The notes below the pieces were generated by a model that saw only the letters and a program-made list of their open reading frames with translations, searched no databases and was not told the DNA's origin. A DNA stretch of 64,000 nt, from positions 372,001-436,000 of the forward strand of contig OY759675.1 of assembly GCA_963662515.1 (NCBI GenBank). Reading direction: 5' to 3'. This DNA is from JAFGDI01 sp963662515. GTDB taxonomy: Bacteria; Planctomycetota; Phycisphaerae; Sedimentisphaerales; SM23-30. A program made the translations under genes and the position numbers. This document shows positions 31,946 through 40,886 of the stretch, in pieces; positions within the stretch are counted from its first letter, which is position 1; each line of letters opens with the position of its first letter.

Positions 31946-32863
31946 ATGAAACAATTTATCATTAAATTATGTCTGGCCTTTTGTTTTTGTGTTGTCTTTT
32001 ATCTTGTGTGTTTATTGCTGTGGGGTAAGTTTGCCTCTAAGCATTTGCAAAAAAATGTCTGGCCTTATGAGAGTGAGGCACTGGCAGTTAAGCTGGAAGA
32101 GTTGCAGAAATACAGGGATGTTGATATTCTTTTTCTTGGTTCATCTCATTGCTCAGATGGTTTTGATCCCAGGTTATTTAAAGCGGCAGGTTATAATAAT
32201 GTATTCAATCTGGGTACTGCCAGTCAGACACCGGTAAATACTGAAGTTTTACTTCAAGAGTACCTGGACAGTCTCAATCCCAAGTTAGTGGTTTATGAGG
32301 TTTTTCCCAGTACCTTTTGTAATGACGGAATCGAATCGTCTGTTAAGTTTTTGGTAAATTCTGTATTTGGGAATAAGAAATTGGAAATAGCCCGTCAAAG
32401 GAACAGTATGCTGATCTACAATTCTCTTTTATATCACTATCTGCATAATTTGATATTAGGTGGAACGGATGTTATCCCGCTCGCTAGAAAAGGGGTTGAG
32501 TATATTGAGGGCGGATATTTTGAGTCAGAAAATCTTGCTAAAAAGGAATATACTTTTAGGGAACAATCATGGAGATTCAGACCAGAGCAAAAAGCCGCTT
32601 TTGAACGCATAATTGAAATGCTGCGAAAGAGAGATGTAAAATATATTCTTGTGCAGTCACCAATATCAGCAGTTATGTATAACTCATATAAAAACAATGC
32701 AGAAATTGACAGTTATTTTTCCAGTTACGGCTGGTATATAAACTTTAATGGTAAAGTGGAGCTTGACGATCAGCAGCATTTTTTTGATGCGCATCATCTC
32801 AATAAATATGGAGTGTCTATATTTAATGAAAAACTGATAGGAAAATTAAAAGATGCCAATTGA
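31946..32863 (+). CDS. Membrane-anchored SGNH-like protein, partner of the MBOAT acyltransferase
   Basis: 305 residues. One N-terminal membrane segment (about 8-27) is followed by an SGNH-type domain: ILFLGSSHCSDGFDP (Ser nucleophile in a G-x-S-x-x context), FNLGTASQTPVNT, and near the C-terminus DAHHLNKYGVSIF with the Asp-x-x-His pair. This is the usual extracytoplasmic partner (AlgJ/AlgX/DltD-like) that passes acyl groups delivered by an MBOAT to the polysaccharide. The two genes are adjacent and likely co-transcribed. Confidence 0.8.
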   Translation: MKQFIIKLCLAFCFCVVFYLVCLLLWGKFASKHLQKNVWPYESEALAVKLEELQKYRDVDILFLGSSHCSDGFDPRLFKAAGYNNVFNLGTASQTPVNTEVLLQEYLDSLNPKLVVYEVFPSTFCNDGIESSVKFLVNSVFGNKKLEIARQRNSMLIYNSLLYHYLHNLILGGTDVIPLARKGVEYIEGGYFESENLAKKEYTFREQSWRFRPEQKAAFERIIEMLRKRDVKYILVQSPISAVMYNSYKNNAEIDSYFSSYGWYINFNGKVELDDQQHFFDAHHLNKYGVSIFNEKLIGKLKDAN

Positions 32864-33188
32864 TATTGTTCGATCTTTTGGAAACTATCGACAGTTATTT
32901 CTCGCATGCCAGACCTTCTTTTAGGATCTGAATTGTATTAAATATTAGTTACTATTATTTTTTTGAGAAGAAATCTGCATAAACAATATTTTTTGTCAGC
33001 ACACAATATGTGGTGGGTTGTTTTGTATTGAGGGTCAATAAAATGGGTGGGATGATTATTGTGTGTCTCTGGTATTGTTCTATAAATCTTATAAGGTCAA
33101 AAAAAGTACTTTAAATTGAGGTTCTAATGCTTTAACCTGTCAATAGAATGATTATAGATCGTAATCCTTACGCAAAGAAAGGACAGGA
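32864..33188. other. AT-rich gap without a gene
   Basis: About 325 bp. Nothing coding or RNA-like recognised; it should contain the promoter of the downstream TupA-like gene. Confidence 0.5.
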
Positions 33189-34076
33189 ATGAAAATGCCC
33201 TGGAAACAAAAAAAGATCTTGTATAGAGTTCTTGATAAGTTTCTTACCGCTAGAAATTTTCTCCAAGTTCAGAGTGTTATGAAGAACCACAGACTTATCG
33301 ACTTTAACAATCCCAAAACTTTTAATGATTGGTTGCAGTGGACTAAACTTTACAGTTATGAGCCATGGTATGCGCAATGAGCTGACAAATATGCTGTGCG
33401 TAGTTATGTGGCCGATAAGATAGGTCAGATGTATCTGGTGCCATTGTTGGGTTGTTACGATTCTGCTGCTGATGTAGTTTTTGACAGGCTGCCTTCGCAG
33501 TTTGTGTTCAAGAGTAATCATGGCAGTAATCAGGTGATAATAGTTAAAGATAAAAGTCGTCTTGATATTGAGTCGGCCAGAGAAGGAATGGCCAACTGGC
33601 TCAAGACTGATTTTTATCGTTTTACCAAGGAACGCCAGTATAGAGATATACCCAGAAAAATTATTGCTGAAAAGTTGCTGACAACTCCTGATGGCCAGAT
33701 ACCATTTGACTATAAATTTCATTGCTTTAATGGTGTTGTACGCTCGATACAGGTAGATCTGGACCGATTTAATGGTCACAGAAGAAATTTCTACGATCTT
33801 AATTGGGTTTTGCAGCCATTTATATATTGCAAGTTTGGCAGGCTTGGTAATCCCAAGCATCCGCAGGGGCGTCCTGTGTCCAAACCAGAGCAACTTGAGC
33901 TAATGGTACATCTGGCGGAAAAACTTGCTTCTGGTCAGAGTTATGTCAGAGTTGATATGTACTGTCTTGCCGGGAAGATATACTTTGGCGAATTGACCTT
34001 GCATCATGGCAGTGGATTTGAAAGGTTTCAGCCTTCGCAATATGATCGTGAATGGTATAGTTATCTTAATATGTAG
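33189..34076 (+). pseudogene. TupA-like ATP-grasp gene interrupted by one in-frame TGA
   Basis: Two open frames in the same reading frame, 33189-33380 and 33381-34076, separated only by TGA at 33378-33380. Read through, the product is about 295 residues and typical of the TupA-like ATP-grasp family: FNDWLQWTKLYSYEPWYAQ, then the TGA, then ADKYAVRSYVADKIG, FKSNHGSNQVIIVKD, RKIIAEKLL, DYKFHCFNGVVRSIQVD and RVDMYCLAGKIYFGELTLHHGSGFE. The family makes peptide or amide bonds in surface polymers such as teichuronopeptide. The rest is intact, so either a recent nonsense mutation, a sequencing error, or recoding of TGA explains it. The stop lies just before the DKYAVR motif. Confidence 0.75.
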
Positions 34077-34123
34077 TTGATCGAATAATTTCATATTATG
34101 GTGAAATGCTATTTATGATGAAA

Positions 34124-34155
34124 CAGCAAACAGGCCAGCTAGTCTGTTTGTAGTT
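34124..34155. terminator. Possible terminator between convergent genes
   Basis: CAAACAG (34127-34133) pairs with CTGTTTG (34144-34150); T-runs on either side are short. Confidence 0.4.
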
Positions 34156-34736
34156 TATTGCATAGTCCTGATCACTTGAGCCGGATTGCCGCCAGCAATA
34201 CACATAGCCGGAATGGTTTTGGTAACTATAGAGCCAGCGGCAATTACAGTGCCCTTGCCTATCGTTACGCCGGGTAATACAATGCTATTAGCTCCGATCC
34301 ATACATCATCTTCAATTGTTATTGGTTTGCTGTCGCCGCTGGTATTGATCCGATTTTCAATATTATCGAAACTAAGGTCGTGTCCGTTGCTATCTAATAT
34401 CTGGCAGTTTGCAGCTATCAGGCAGCGTTTGCCAACAGAGATAGAATTATAAGCATGTAGGCATGAGCCATGAATTCTTGTTTTAGAGCCTATAGTTATT
34501 GTTGCCCCTGGTCTGTCGGCAAATAATTTGACCGGGCTGTGCATGTTCAAGTGATATTTATAATTGTCGGAGTCCAGAGTTACATTATCGGCAAGACAGA
34601 TCTTTCCACCGTTGCATACATTGATGATAGGGATGCCGCAAATTCTGAGCTTTTTTTCAACTATAATTCCCCTTATAAAATTTATTTTTAGCAGGTATAG
34701 TCTTTTAGCTATTTTGTTGTATATTAGCTTTAACAT
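34155..34736 (-). CDS. Hexapeptide-repeat O-acetyltransferase
   Basis: 193 residues. The left-handed beta-helix repeats are ATITIGSKTRIHGSCLHAYNS, ISVGKRCLIAANCQILDSNGH and PITIEDDVWIGANSIVLPGV. The ending TIGKGTVIAAGSIVTKTIPAMCIAGGNPAQVI is the standard tail of maltose/serine/colanic-acid-type acetyltransferases. It probably acetylates a sugar with acetyl-CoA. The gene is last in a minus-strand group with pyruvyltransferase and glycosyltransferase genes. Confidence 0.88.
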   Translation of the reverse strand: MLKLIYNKIAKRLYLLKINFIRGIIVEKKLRICGIPIINVCNGGKICLADNVTLDSDNYKYHLNMHSPVKLFADRPGATITIGSKTRIHGSCLHAYNSISVGKRCLIAANCQILDSNGHDLSFDNIENRINTSGDSKPITIEDDVWIGANSIVLPGVTIGKGTVIAAGSIVTKTIPAMCIAGGNPAQVIRTMQ

Positions 34737-34786
34737 GAAATCAGACTTCCTTCATAATATGTAAGAGCTGAAGGGTATGCTTTAGT

Positions 34787-35869
34787 TTAAACTGAAGCCA
34801 GGAATTGATCAAGGATCTCAAAGTTTCTAAAAGACAGATCAATATGTTTATTGAAAATAGTGGGGTTATGCTTTTGCTTTTCGCTGAGTAGATCACTGAA
34901 GATCGACATGAGGTTATTAGTGTCAATGTTTTTATCAATCACCCATTCAGGGACACCTAACTGCCGGTAGAATCGCTGGGTCTTTTGGTGGTTAGGAATA
35001 GATACCACTTTTTTCCCCAGTCCTGATGAACATATGCCCACATGCAGTTTGTCGGTTATGACCCAGCTAAGATCATTGAGGGTTTGCAGCATGCTGGTCA
35101 TATTGCTGTATTCGATAGCAGAAAAGTTATTTATTTGTTTTTCTGTTAAATAGCTGATTATCTTTTTTTGTGTTCTTCTCTGTGAATTAGCATCAGCATC
35201 ATCGGTGAAAAGTGTTATTTTGAATTTGTATTGCTTTGCTAACTTGCAAATGGAATCAAGTATTCTATATTTTATCTCAGGATTGATATTTAAAGTAGCA
35301 ATATGTAGCCCGACCACGGGTAAGTCGTTATTGATGTTATCTTTGATAATACTATGTTTTTGAAGGCTCAGGGCGGCATCAGGTAAGACTAATATGGGTC
35401 TGGTCACGCCATAGGATTTCATGTATTCTGCTGATTCATTGTCACGCACAACTACGGTATGAGCGTTATTAAATATATAGGTAACGGCTTTTCTCGTTAT
35501 TTTAGGAGTAATTGGCCCGGCACCTACGCCCATTATTGCGTAAGGAACTTTATTGTGAATGAGTCTGAGGAAGGGGGTTATATACCAGGAAAACAGACGG
35601 AAGTGGGCCTTGATCATTCTTTTGGTGGTGAGGTTGGCAGGTTCAGAAAAAAAACCGCCGCCATGATAGACAAAGGCATCGACCTGTGAACATTTTTTGC
35701 CAGCATTTTTCCAGTCGCAATTAATGAGCTGTGTGTTAAGCTCAGGACAGGCGTGAGGCATGAAAAGATTGTTATTGCTGTCGATCACCCTTTTGCCATA
35801 AAGATATGCAAGTAGGGTGTCGCCGAAATTATTAGTGCGATGTGCGCCGCAAAGTAATATGTTTTTCAT
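34787..35869 (-). CDS. Polysaccharide pyruvyl transferase family protein
   Basis: 360 residues. GAHRTNNFGDTLLAYLYGK at the N-terminus, AFVYHGGGFFSEP, YAIMGVGAGPITPKITRKAV, VVVRDNESAEYMKSYGV and WVITDKLHVGICSSGLGKKVVSIPNH are the landmarks of the CsaB/WcaK pyruvyl-transferase family. It adds a pyruvate ketal to sugar hydroxyls, making the polymer acidic. It is flanked by an acetyltransferase and a glycosyltransferase on the same strand, so all three likely decorate one surface glycan. Confidence 0.88.
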   Translation of the reverse strand: MKNILLCGAHRTNNFGDTLLAYLYGKRVIDSNNNLFMPHACPELNTQLINCDWKNAGKKCSQVDAFVYHGGGFFSEPANLTTKRMIKAHFRLFSWYITPFLRLIHNKVPYAIMGVGAGPITPKITRKAVTYIFNNAHTVVVRDNESAEYMKSYGVTRPILVLPDAALSLQKHSIIKDNINNDLPVVGLHIATLNINPEIKYRILDSICKLAKQYKFKITLFTDDADANSQRRTQKKIISYLTEKQINNFSAIEYSNMTSMLQTLNDLSWVITDKLHVGICSSGLGKKVVSIPNHQKTQRFYRQLGVPEWVIDKNIDTNNLMSIFSDLLSEKQKHNPTIFNKHIDLSFRNFEILDQFLASV

Positions 35870-35905
35870 ATAATTTAAACTGATTATGTAATTGGTCGGT
35901 GAGTG

Positions 35906-36883
35906 TTATTGTTCTTTAAATTCTTTAAGTACATCAACTAATTGCTGGCTTATGACATCGGTATCGAAATTAGCCTTGATCAATTCTCTTCCTGCTGTGC
36001 CGTATTGGCGGCCTATGCCAAGGTTTTCTATGAGTAATGACAGTGCGTTGAGCCATTGGTCATTATTTTGGGCGAACAGTCCGTTAACTTCATGCATTAC
36101 CATATCACCGCTTTCGCCGACCGGGCTGGCTACTATTGGTATGCCGGCTGCGAACATATGGCGAATATTCACTCCACCAAGCATGCGGGCGAACCTTCCC
36201 TCTCGTAAGGGGGCAATGCCTATGTCGCAGTCGGAGAGGGCGTTGTAAACATATTCGAGCTTATTACGCACGGGCTCAACACACATCTTTTTCAATTTGA
36301 AATATTTATCTGAAATAACCCGCAAGACGACCTCATCATAACGAGTGCCGATCTCTTCCAGTACCGGGGCTATATTCAGCAGATAAGGCAGTGTGCTTTC
36401 ATTGCCGATCCATACCAGGCGTATCTTGCTGTCATAAGCACGATCGGCCATAGGCAAATATCTTTTCACTTCCACCGCAGTTGGCAATGTGACAACATCG
36501 TTGGCATAGCGCAGGGCCTGATCGGCACTATAATTATTACTGGCGATGACCATGTCTGAAACTTTCATCTGGGCGATAAAGTTGATATTATCCGGGTCAT
36601 TGCTCATTAGTTGCAGCAAGTCAGTGCCGGAGATATCAGATATGAGCTTTTTAGCCAGTTTTCTCAAAACTGACAATTCCAGCCCTCCCAGGATAAGCCC
36701 GGCAAGAATGACAACATCATATTTTCGGCTCGAGGCGAACAGCTTAAGACGGGCTGTTTTTTTGAGCCCCAGCTCTTCAATGTCCATTTCTATGCCGCAA
36801 CTGGCCAGATAACCCTGGTATCGTGCTATGCGGAGCAAGAATATCTGCTCCTGAATATTATTTGTAAGTACCAGTATTTTCAC
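35906..36883 (-). CDS. Glycosyltransferase (GT-B, GT4-like)
   Basis: 325 residues. KILVLTNNIQEQIF opens the N-terminal Rossmann-like half. The C-terminal half has IRLVWIGNESTLPYLL, SDCDIGIAPLREGRFARMLGG and AAGIPIVASPVGESGDMVMHEVNGLF, the E-x7-E-type nucleotide-sugar-binding region of GT4 enzymes. The donor and acceptor are unknown. It is first of the three minus-strand decoration genes and is divergent from the GT9 gene. Confidence 0.85.
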   Translation of the reverse strand: MKILVLTNNIQEQIFLLRIARYQGYLASCGIEMDIEELGLKKTARLKLFASSRKYDVVILAGLILGGLELSVLRKLAKKLISDISGTDLLQLMSNDPDNINFIAQMKVSDMVIASNNYSADQALRYANDVVTLPTAVEVKRYLPMADRAYDSKIRLVWIGNESTLPYLLNIAPVLEEIGTRYDEVVLRVISDKYFKLKKMCVEPVRNKLEYVYNALSDCDIGIAPLREGRFARMLGGVNIRHMFAAGIPIVASPVGESGDMVMHEVNGLFAQNNDQWLNALSLLIENLGIGRQYGTAGRELIKANFDTDVISQQLVDVLKEFKEQ

Positions 36884-37005
36884 GATGTTATTATAAGTAA
36901 TGCCCCTCGAATTGCAAGGTATCAGATAAAAACCAATGCAGCCTGTTATAAGTTAAACTATAAAAATATTTACACATTCGCTATTTGCCCTTATTATAAC
37001 GACTT

Positions 37006-38001
37006 ATGCAGTCGATCCTGATAATTCAGCCTGGGGCACTGGGTGACAGTGTTCTGACCTTGTTTCTGGCCGATGCCCTGAAATGCGCATATCCCTCAGC
37101 AACAATAACCATGGCCGGACATAAGAGCTATTGTCGATTTATGGTAGGCCGTAGTGCGGTCGATCGTGTGGTTGACCTGGATAATTTGCCCTTGCATTTA
37201 TTTTTTGTGCCTATGTTAGGTGATGAGCAACAGGATTGCCGGCCGCCGGAAGGTGCCCGTGAGCTTAGTGGGCATGATCTGGTAATTTCCTTTTTATTTG
37301 ATGAATCTGGAATATTTCAGGCTAATGTACTGGCTCGTAATCCCGGGGCAGTTTATTGCCAGTTGCAGCTAAGGCCGGAAAAGGGTTTTGTCGGACATGT
37401 CACGACCAGTTGGCTGGGCGAATTAGCCGGGAAGGTTAAAGATATTGCCCGTCTTGAAAGTGCTTATTATGCCAATAATCTGCAAAAACTTCGCTGCGGC
37501 CGCATAGTTACTGTCTCGGGCAGAAATCTGATAACTCCGGCGGCTAATGACAGAGAAATAGCTGATAAGCTGATGGATAAGTGCGGAGTTGAACTGCTGG
37601 GCCGAAAAATGGCAGTTATTCACCCTGGTAGCGGCGGAGTAAACAAGACCGCACCGCTGGAGTGGTTTTTGAATCTGGCCCGGCGTTTAACAGATATTGG
37701 GGTTAAGCCGGTTTTTATTACTGGGCCTGTTGAAAATGAGAGAAACCCGGAGATGCGAGCCAGGATCGAGCAGGTATATTGCCTTTTACCTGAATTGGAT
37801 TGTGAGGTTCTGACAATTCTTTTAGAACATGCCGACTGTTATTTCGGTAATGATAGTGGCCCGGGGCATATTGCCGCCGGCTGTGGTACGCCTACGGTCA
37901 CCATATTTGGGCCAACCAGTCCCGACAGATGGCGGCCGGTGAGCGAAAATAATAGTGTTATCAACTTTGGTAAAGTATATAATTCATTGGCAGGCAAATA
38001 G
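37006..38001 (+). CDS. Glycosyltransferase family 9 (heptosyltransferase-like)
   Basis: 331 residues. SILIIQPGALGDSVLTLFLADALK is the GT9 N-terminus, MAVIHPGSGGVNKTAPLEWF the central donor-binding strand, and YFGNDSGPGHIAAGCGTPTVTIFGPTSPDRWRP the C-terminal signature. The family transfers ADP-heptose or related sugars to lipopolysaccharide core. This fits a Gram-negative-type outer membrane. It stands alone on its strand, divergent from the GT4-like gene. Confidence 0.9.
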   Translation: MQSILIIQPGALGDSVLTLFLADALKCAYPSATITMAGHKSYCRFMVGRSAVDRVVDLDNLPLHLFFVPMLGDEQQDCRPPEGARELSGHDLVISFLFDESGIFQANVLARNPGAVYCQLQLRPEKGFVGHVTTSWLGELAGKVKDIARLESAYYANNLQKLRCGRIVTVSGRNLITPAANDREIADKLMDKCGVELLGRKMAVIHPGSGGVNKTAPLEWFLNLARRLTDIGVKPVFITGPVENERNPEMRARIEQVYCLLPELDCEVLTILLEHADCYFGNDSGPGHIAAGCGTPTVTIFGPTSPDRWRPVSENNSVINFGKVYNSLAGK

Positions 38002-38062
38002 ATTAGAGACAATGCCGGCCTGAGGAATCATTACTGAAACTTAACGGAATAAGGAGTATCTC

Positions 38063-38590
38063 ATGATCGAGTTGTTAAGACAAAGACGCAGTGTGAGAAA
38101 GTTTACCGGACAGGCCATAGAGTCGGAAAAGATAAAGATCCTTACTGAGGCATTACTGCGCAGTCCATCTTCGCGCGGGTTTAATCCCTGGGAATTTGTT
38201 TTAGTAAAGGACAAGACCAAACTTGTCGAACTGGCAGCGGCCAAGGAGCATGGTTCATCTTTTATCAAAGATGCGGCTCTGGCGGTAGTTGTCTGCGGTG
38301 ACCAGACTAAAAGCGATGTCTGGGTGGAAGACTGCTCTATAGCCTCGATTATTCTTCAGCTTACCGCCCAGTCGTTGGGTTTGGGCAGTTGTTGGGTGCA
38401 GATACATAAGCGAATGCACAGTAATGGTATGACCAGTAATCACTATCTGAAAGAGTTGTTGGGCCTACCTGATGATATTGCGGTTGAATCGATAATAGCG
38501 ATAGGCTATCCGGCTCAAGAGCCAGAGCCTGTCAAGTACGATTTTCTTGACTTTGACAAAATACATACAGACAAATGGGAGGAAAAGTAA
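38063..38590 (+). CDS. Nitroreductase-family flavoprotein
   Basis: 175 residues. IELLRQRRSVRKFTGQAI (FMN-binding Arg residues), LRSPSSRGFNPWEFVLV, DCSIASIILQLTAQSLGLGSCWVQ and ESIIAIGYPAQEPEP are the family motifs. An FMN-dependent NAD(P)H oxidoreductase is likely, physiological substrate unknown. It ends 60 bases before lgt and may be in one transcript with it. Confidence 0.9.
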   Translation: MIELLRQRRSVRKFTGQAIESEKIKILTEALLRSPSSRGFNPWEFVLVKDKTKLVELAAAKEHGSSFIKDAALAVVVCGDQTKSDVWVEDCSIASIILQLTAQSLGLGSCWVQIHKRMHSNGMTSNHYLKELLGLPDDIAVESIIAIGYPAQEPEPVKYDFLDFDKIHTDKWEEK

Positions 38591-38650
38591 TAGCAAAACG
38601 GCAATGATAATTTATGCTCAAAGCTGTAAACTTTTACTTATTCGATACTT

Positions 38651-39721
38651 ATGCATCCAGAATTAATTACTATACCCGGTGTGAACCTGGTAATACAAAG
38701 CTACGGTTTTATGCTGGTTATGGCCTTTATCTTTGGTGGGATTCTGTCCCGCCATAATGCCCGGCGGGCGGGCGAGAACCCGGACCACATCGCCAATCTT
38801 ATGGTATATGCCATGCTTGGGGGAGTGATCGGTGCCAGAGTTTTCCATGTGATCCATTTTTGGGACAATTATCAGGATAATTACCTCGATATCATCAAAA
38901 TATGGAAGGGTGGGCTGGAATTTCTCGGTGGTATGATAGCTGCGACATTGGCTATGCTTTTTTATGGATTTAAGAATAAACTGTCTATTCGTAATTTTAT
39001 GGATATTTTTGCCCCGGCACTAATGCTCGGCCTGGCTTTCGGACGGATCGGCTGTTTTCTCAATGGCTGTTGCTATGGCAAGACCTGCGATCTGCCCTGG
39101 GCAGTGACCTTTCCGGCTATAAATGATATAACTGAGTTAGGGCCATCGGGCGGAGCTACTATAAGGTATAGTTTCCCATACTATAATCAGCTTACCTATG
39201 ACTTTTATCGAGATCGTGAGCCACTGGTAACTTTGCCTGGCAGCTATTATAAGGGCTATATTAATAAGGACGGCTATTATGTTGAACAATTGGCCGATCT
39301 GCCTGCCGAATACCAGTCGGAATTTAAGCCCAACCCAGTGCCGGCTGACGAACTGGCAGATAAATTGGTAATACCATTGCGTCAGGGAGAATATCCCATG
39401 CATAAAATACACCCGACCCAGTTATATTCATCGCTTAATGGCCTGGTATTATGTCTGATATTACAGTGGCGATTCGGTCTCCGCAATAACAGGGGTATAA
39501 CCTTTAGTCTTATGTTAATATTATATGGTATGGCCAGATTTATGATAGAGGGAGTGCGAGCAGACAGTCCGCTGGAGTTTACCGGGCTGACCATATCGCA
39601 GAATTTATCTCTTCTGTCGATAATAGGTGGCATGGTGATGTTTGGCATATTCAAGAAGTATCCGCAGGTGCCGGTTATTCAAAAAGAAACAGGAGATAAA
39701 AATGGCAAAGGTAAATGTTGA
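38651..39721 (+). CDS. lgt: Prolipoprotein diacylglyceryl transferase with a large insertion
   Basis: 356 residues against about 270-300 usually. Membrane enzyme that transfers diacylglycerol to the lipobox Cys. Motifs: SYGFMLVMAFIFGG, LGGVIGARVFHVIHFW, WKGGLEFLGGMIAATLAM, FGRIGCFLNGCCYGKTCDLPW (the Lgt signature region) and HPTQLYSSLNG. Between about residues 165 and 250 lies an extra, mostly polar, Tyr-rich segment, probably periplasmic. The 3' end overlaps the start of the WXG100-like gene by 20 bases, tying lgt to the type VII-like locus. Confidence 0.93.
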   Translation: MHPELITIPGVNLVIQSYGFMLVMAFIFGGILSRHNARRAGENPDHIANLMVYAMLGGVIGARVFHVIHFWDNYQDNYLDIIKIWKGGLEFLGGMIAATLAMLFYGFKNKLSIRNFMDIFAPALMLGLAFGRIGCFLNGCCYGKTCDLPWAVTFPAINDITELGPSGGATIRYSFPYYNQLTYDFYRDREPLVTLPGSYYKGYINKDGYYVEQLADLPAEYQSEFKPNPVPADELADKLVIPLRQGEYPMHKIHPTQLYSSLNGLVLCLILQWRFGLRNNRGITFSLMLILYGMARFMIEGVRADSPLEFTGLTISQNLSLLSIIGGMVMFGIFKKYPQVPVIQKETGDKNGKGKC

Positions 39722-39974
39722 TCCGGACGAATTAAGACGCTTCGCTAAAGAGCTTAATCGTTTCAATGAAGAGTTGGGCAAACTTTTTGGCGGCCTTAAG
39801 GCCAAGATGAATAATCTGGAGAAGAACTGGAACGATCAGGAGCAGGTGAAATTTTCCTCTGAATTTGACCTGACAACCCGGTCATTGGGGCGTTTTCTGG
39901 AATTAAGTGAAGAGCATACCAAAACCCTGTTGAAAAAGGCTCATCATATTGAAGAATATCTCCGGCAAAGATAG
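39702..39974 (+). CDS. WXG100-like small helical-hairpin protein
   Basis: 90 residues, all alpha. The middle turn holds Trp43 in EKNWNDQEQVKFSSEF: the W-x-G of ESAT-6/WXG100 proteins is W-x-D here, with the usual conserved Phe after it. ATG 39702 is chosen since AGGAG lies seven bases upstream; an in-frame ATG at 39642 would add 20 residues read within lgt. It is likely secreted or acts as a chaperone-like helper of the FtsK/EssC-type ATPase encoded three genes downstream. Confidence 0.8.
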   Translation: MAKVNVDPDELRRFAKELNRFNEELGKLFGGLKAKMNNLEKNWNDQEQVKFSSEFDLTTRSLGRFLELSEEHTKTLLKKAHHIEEYLRQR

Positions 39975-40021
39975 TATATATGCCGGTATTTAATGATAAT
40001 GTTTACCTTTTGAGGTGATAT

Positions 40022-40636
40022 ATGTCCGGCTCGGCCAAAGTTGCATCAATAGATAATCTCAAGGAGTTTCGGAGCAGACTGATAATTGCCCGTGAGCGTA
40101 TCAATTCGGCTTTGAGTGAGGCTCAGGCTGATGCCCAGCGTTTGAAGATATGGCTCAGTCAAGAGCAGAAGGATCACTGGCAGGGGCAGTTGAGTAAGCG
40201 GCAGGAGCAATATCAGATTGCTCGCCGGGAGCTGGCCAATCGTAAGAACCAGAAGAATATGATGGGTAATCGTCAGGATTATTCTGATCAGGAGAAAGCG
40301 TTTAAAAAGGCTGAGTTTTTACTCAATGAGGCCCAGGAAAAGCTCAGATTAATCCAACGCTGGACTCAGGTATTAGATAAGGAGATGTTTAGTTTCAAGA
40401 GTGCCATACAGCCGATAACTACGCTGGCCCAGGAAGAGATGCCGCGTGCTGCTGCTGTTATTGATGCTATGGTAATATCACTGGAGAAATATGCCGAATA
40501 TGACACAGGCCAGATCGATTTGCTGGTCAGGGGTGGAGAGCTTATGGCGGATCCGGAGAGGTCCGATAATGATTTAGAAGTCAGTCCTGATAGTAGTGAG
40601 ATAATCCGGAAGGAGCAGGCAGATGAGCGTGAATGA
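40022..40636 (+). CDS. Coiled-coil protein of the type VII-like locus
   Basis: 204 residues, almost entirely helical, no signal or membrane segment. The N-terminal part (DNLKEFRSRLIIARERINSA ... DHWQGQLSKRQEQ) has a W-x-G at Trp53-Gly55, and the rest is heptad-rich up to about residue 150, followed by an acidic tail. GAGGTGATAT is the ribosome binding site. The pattern fits an LXG/WXG-like helical substrate or partner. It overlaps the next small gene by 14 bases, so the two are coupled. Confidence 0.7.
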   Translation: MSGSAKVASIDNLKEFRSRLIIARERINSALSEAQADAQRLKIWLSQEQKDHWQGQLSKRQEQYQIARRELANRKNQKNMMGNRQDYSDQEKAFKKAEFLLNEAQEKLRLIQRWTQVLDKEMFSFKSAIQPITTLAQEEMPRAAAVIDAMVISLEKYAEYDTGQIDLLVRGGELMADPERSDNDLEVSPDSSEIIRKEQADERE

Positions 40637-40835
40637 TGCCCATGCCAGGCTGAGTAAGGCCGGTCGAGATCTGTTATTGCAATGGAACGATCTGAGAACT
40701 GGATGGCAAGACGAGGCGGCTGAATATTTCGGCTGTAGATATATAGAGCCGCTGGAAAATGAGTTGCGAAAAAGTGCAATGGCCCTGGAACAACTGGCGG
40801 CCTTGTCAGCGAAGATAAAGAGCCAATGTAGTTAA
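40623..40835 (+). CDS. Second WXG100-like small protein
   Basis: 70 residues, helical hairpin. WNDLRTGWQDEAAEYF around residues 21-36 mirrors the WNDQEQVKF turn of the first WXG-like protein, again with W-x-D. AAGGAGCAG provides the ribosome binding site inside the preceding gene. Together with the first WXG-like protein it could form a heterodimer, as EsxA/EsxB do. Confidence 0.7.
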   Translation: MSVNDAHARLSKAGRDLLLQWNDLRTGWQDEAAEYFGCRYIEPLENELRKSAMALEQLAALSAKIKSQCS

Positions 40836-40886
40836 TTTTCGGATATATGCCCATCTGGATCTGGGATTATCTGATATGGAGATATA

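Noticed and set aside
33378..33440. Selenocysteine insertion at the TGA of the TupA-like gene
   Set aside because: No stable hairpin with a suitable loop was seen right after the TGA, and a nonsense change or sequence error is simpler; kept only as a remote option.
33168..33893. 241-residue minus-strand open frame
   Set aside because: Antisense to the TupA-like gene, which has clear family motifs on the plus strand.
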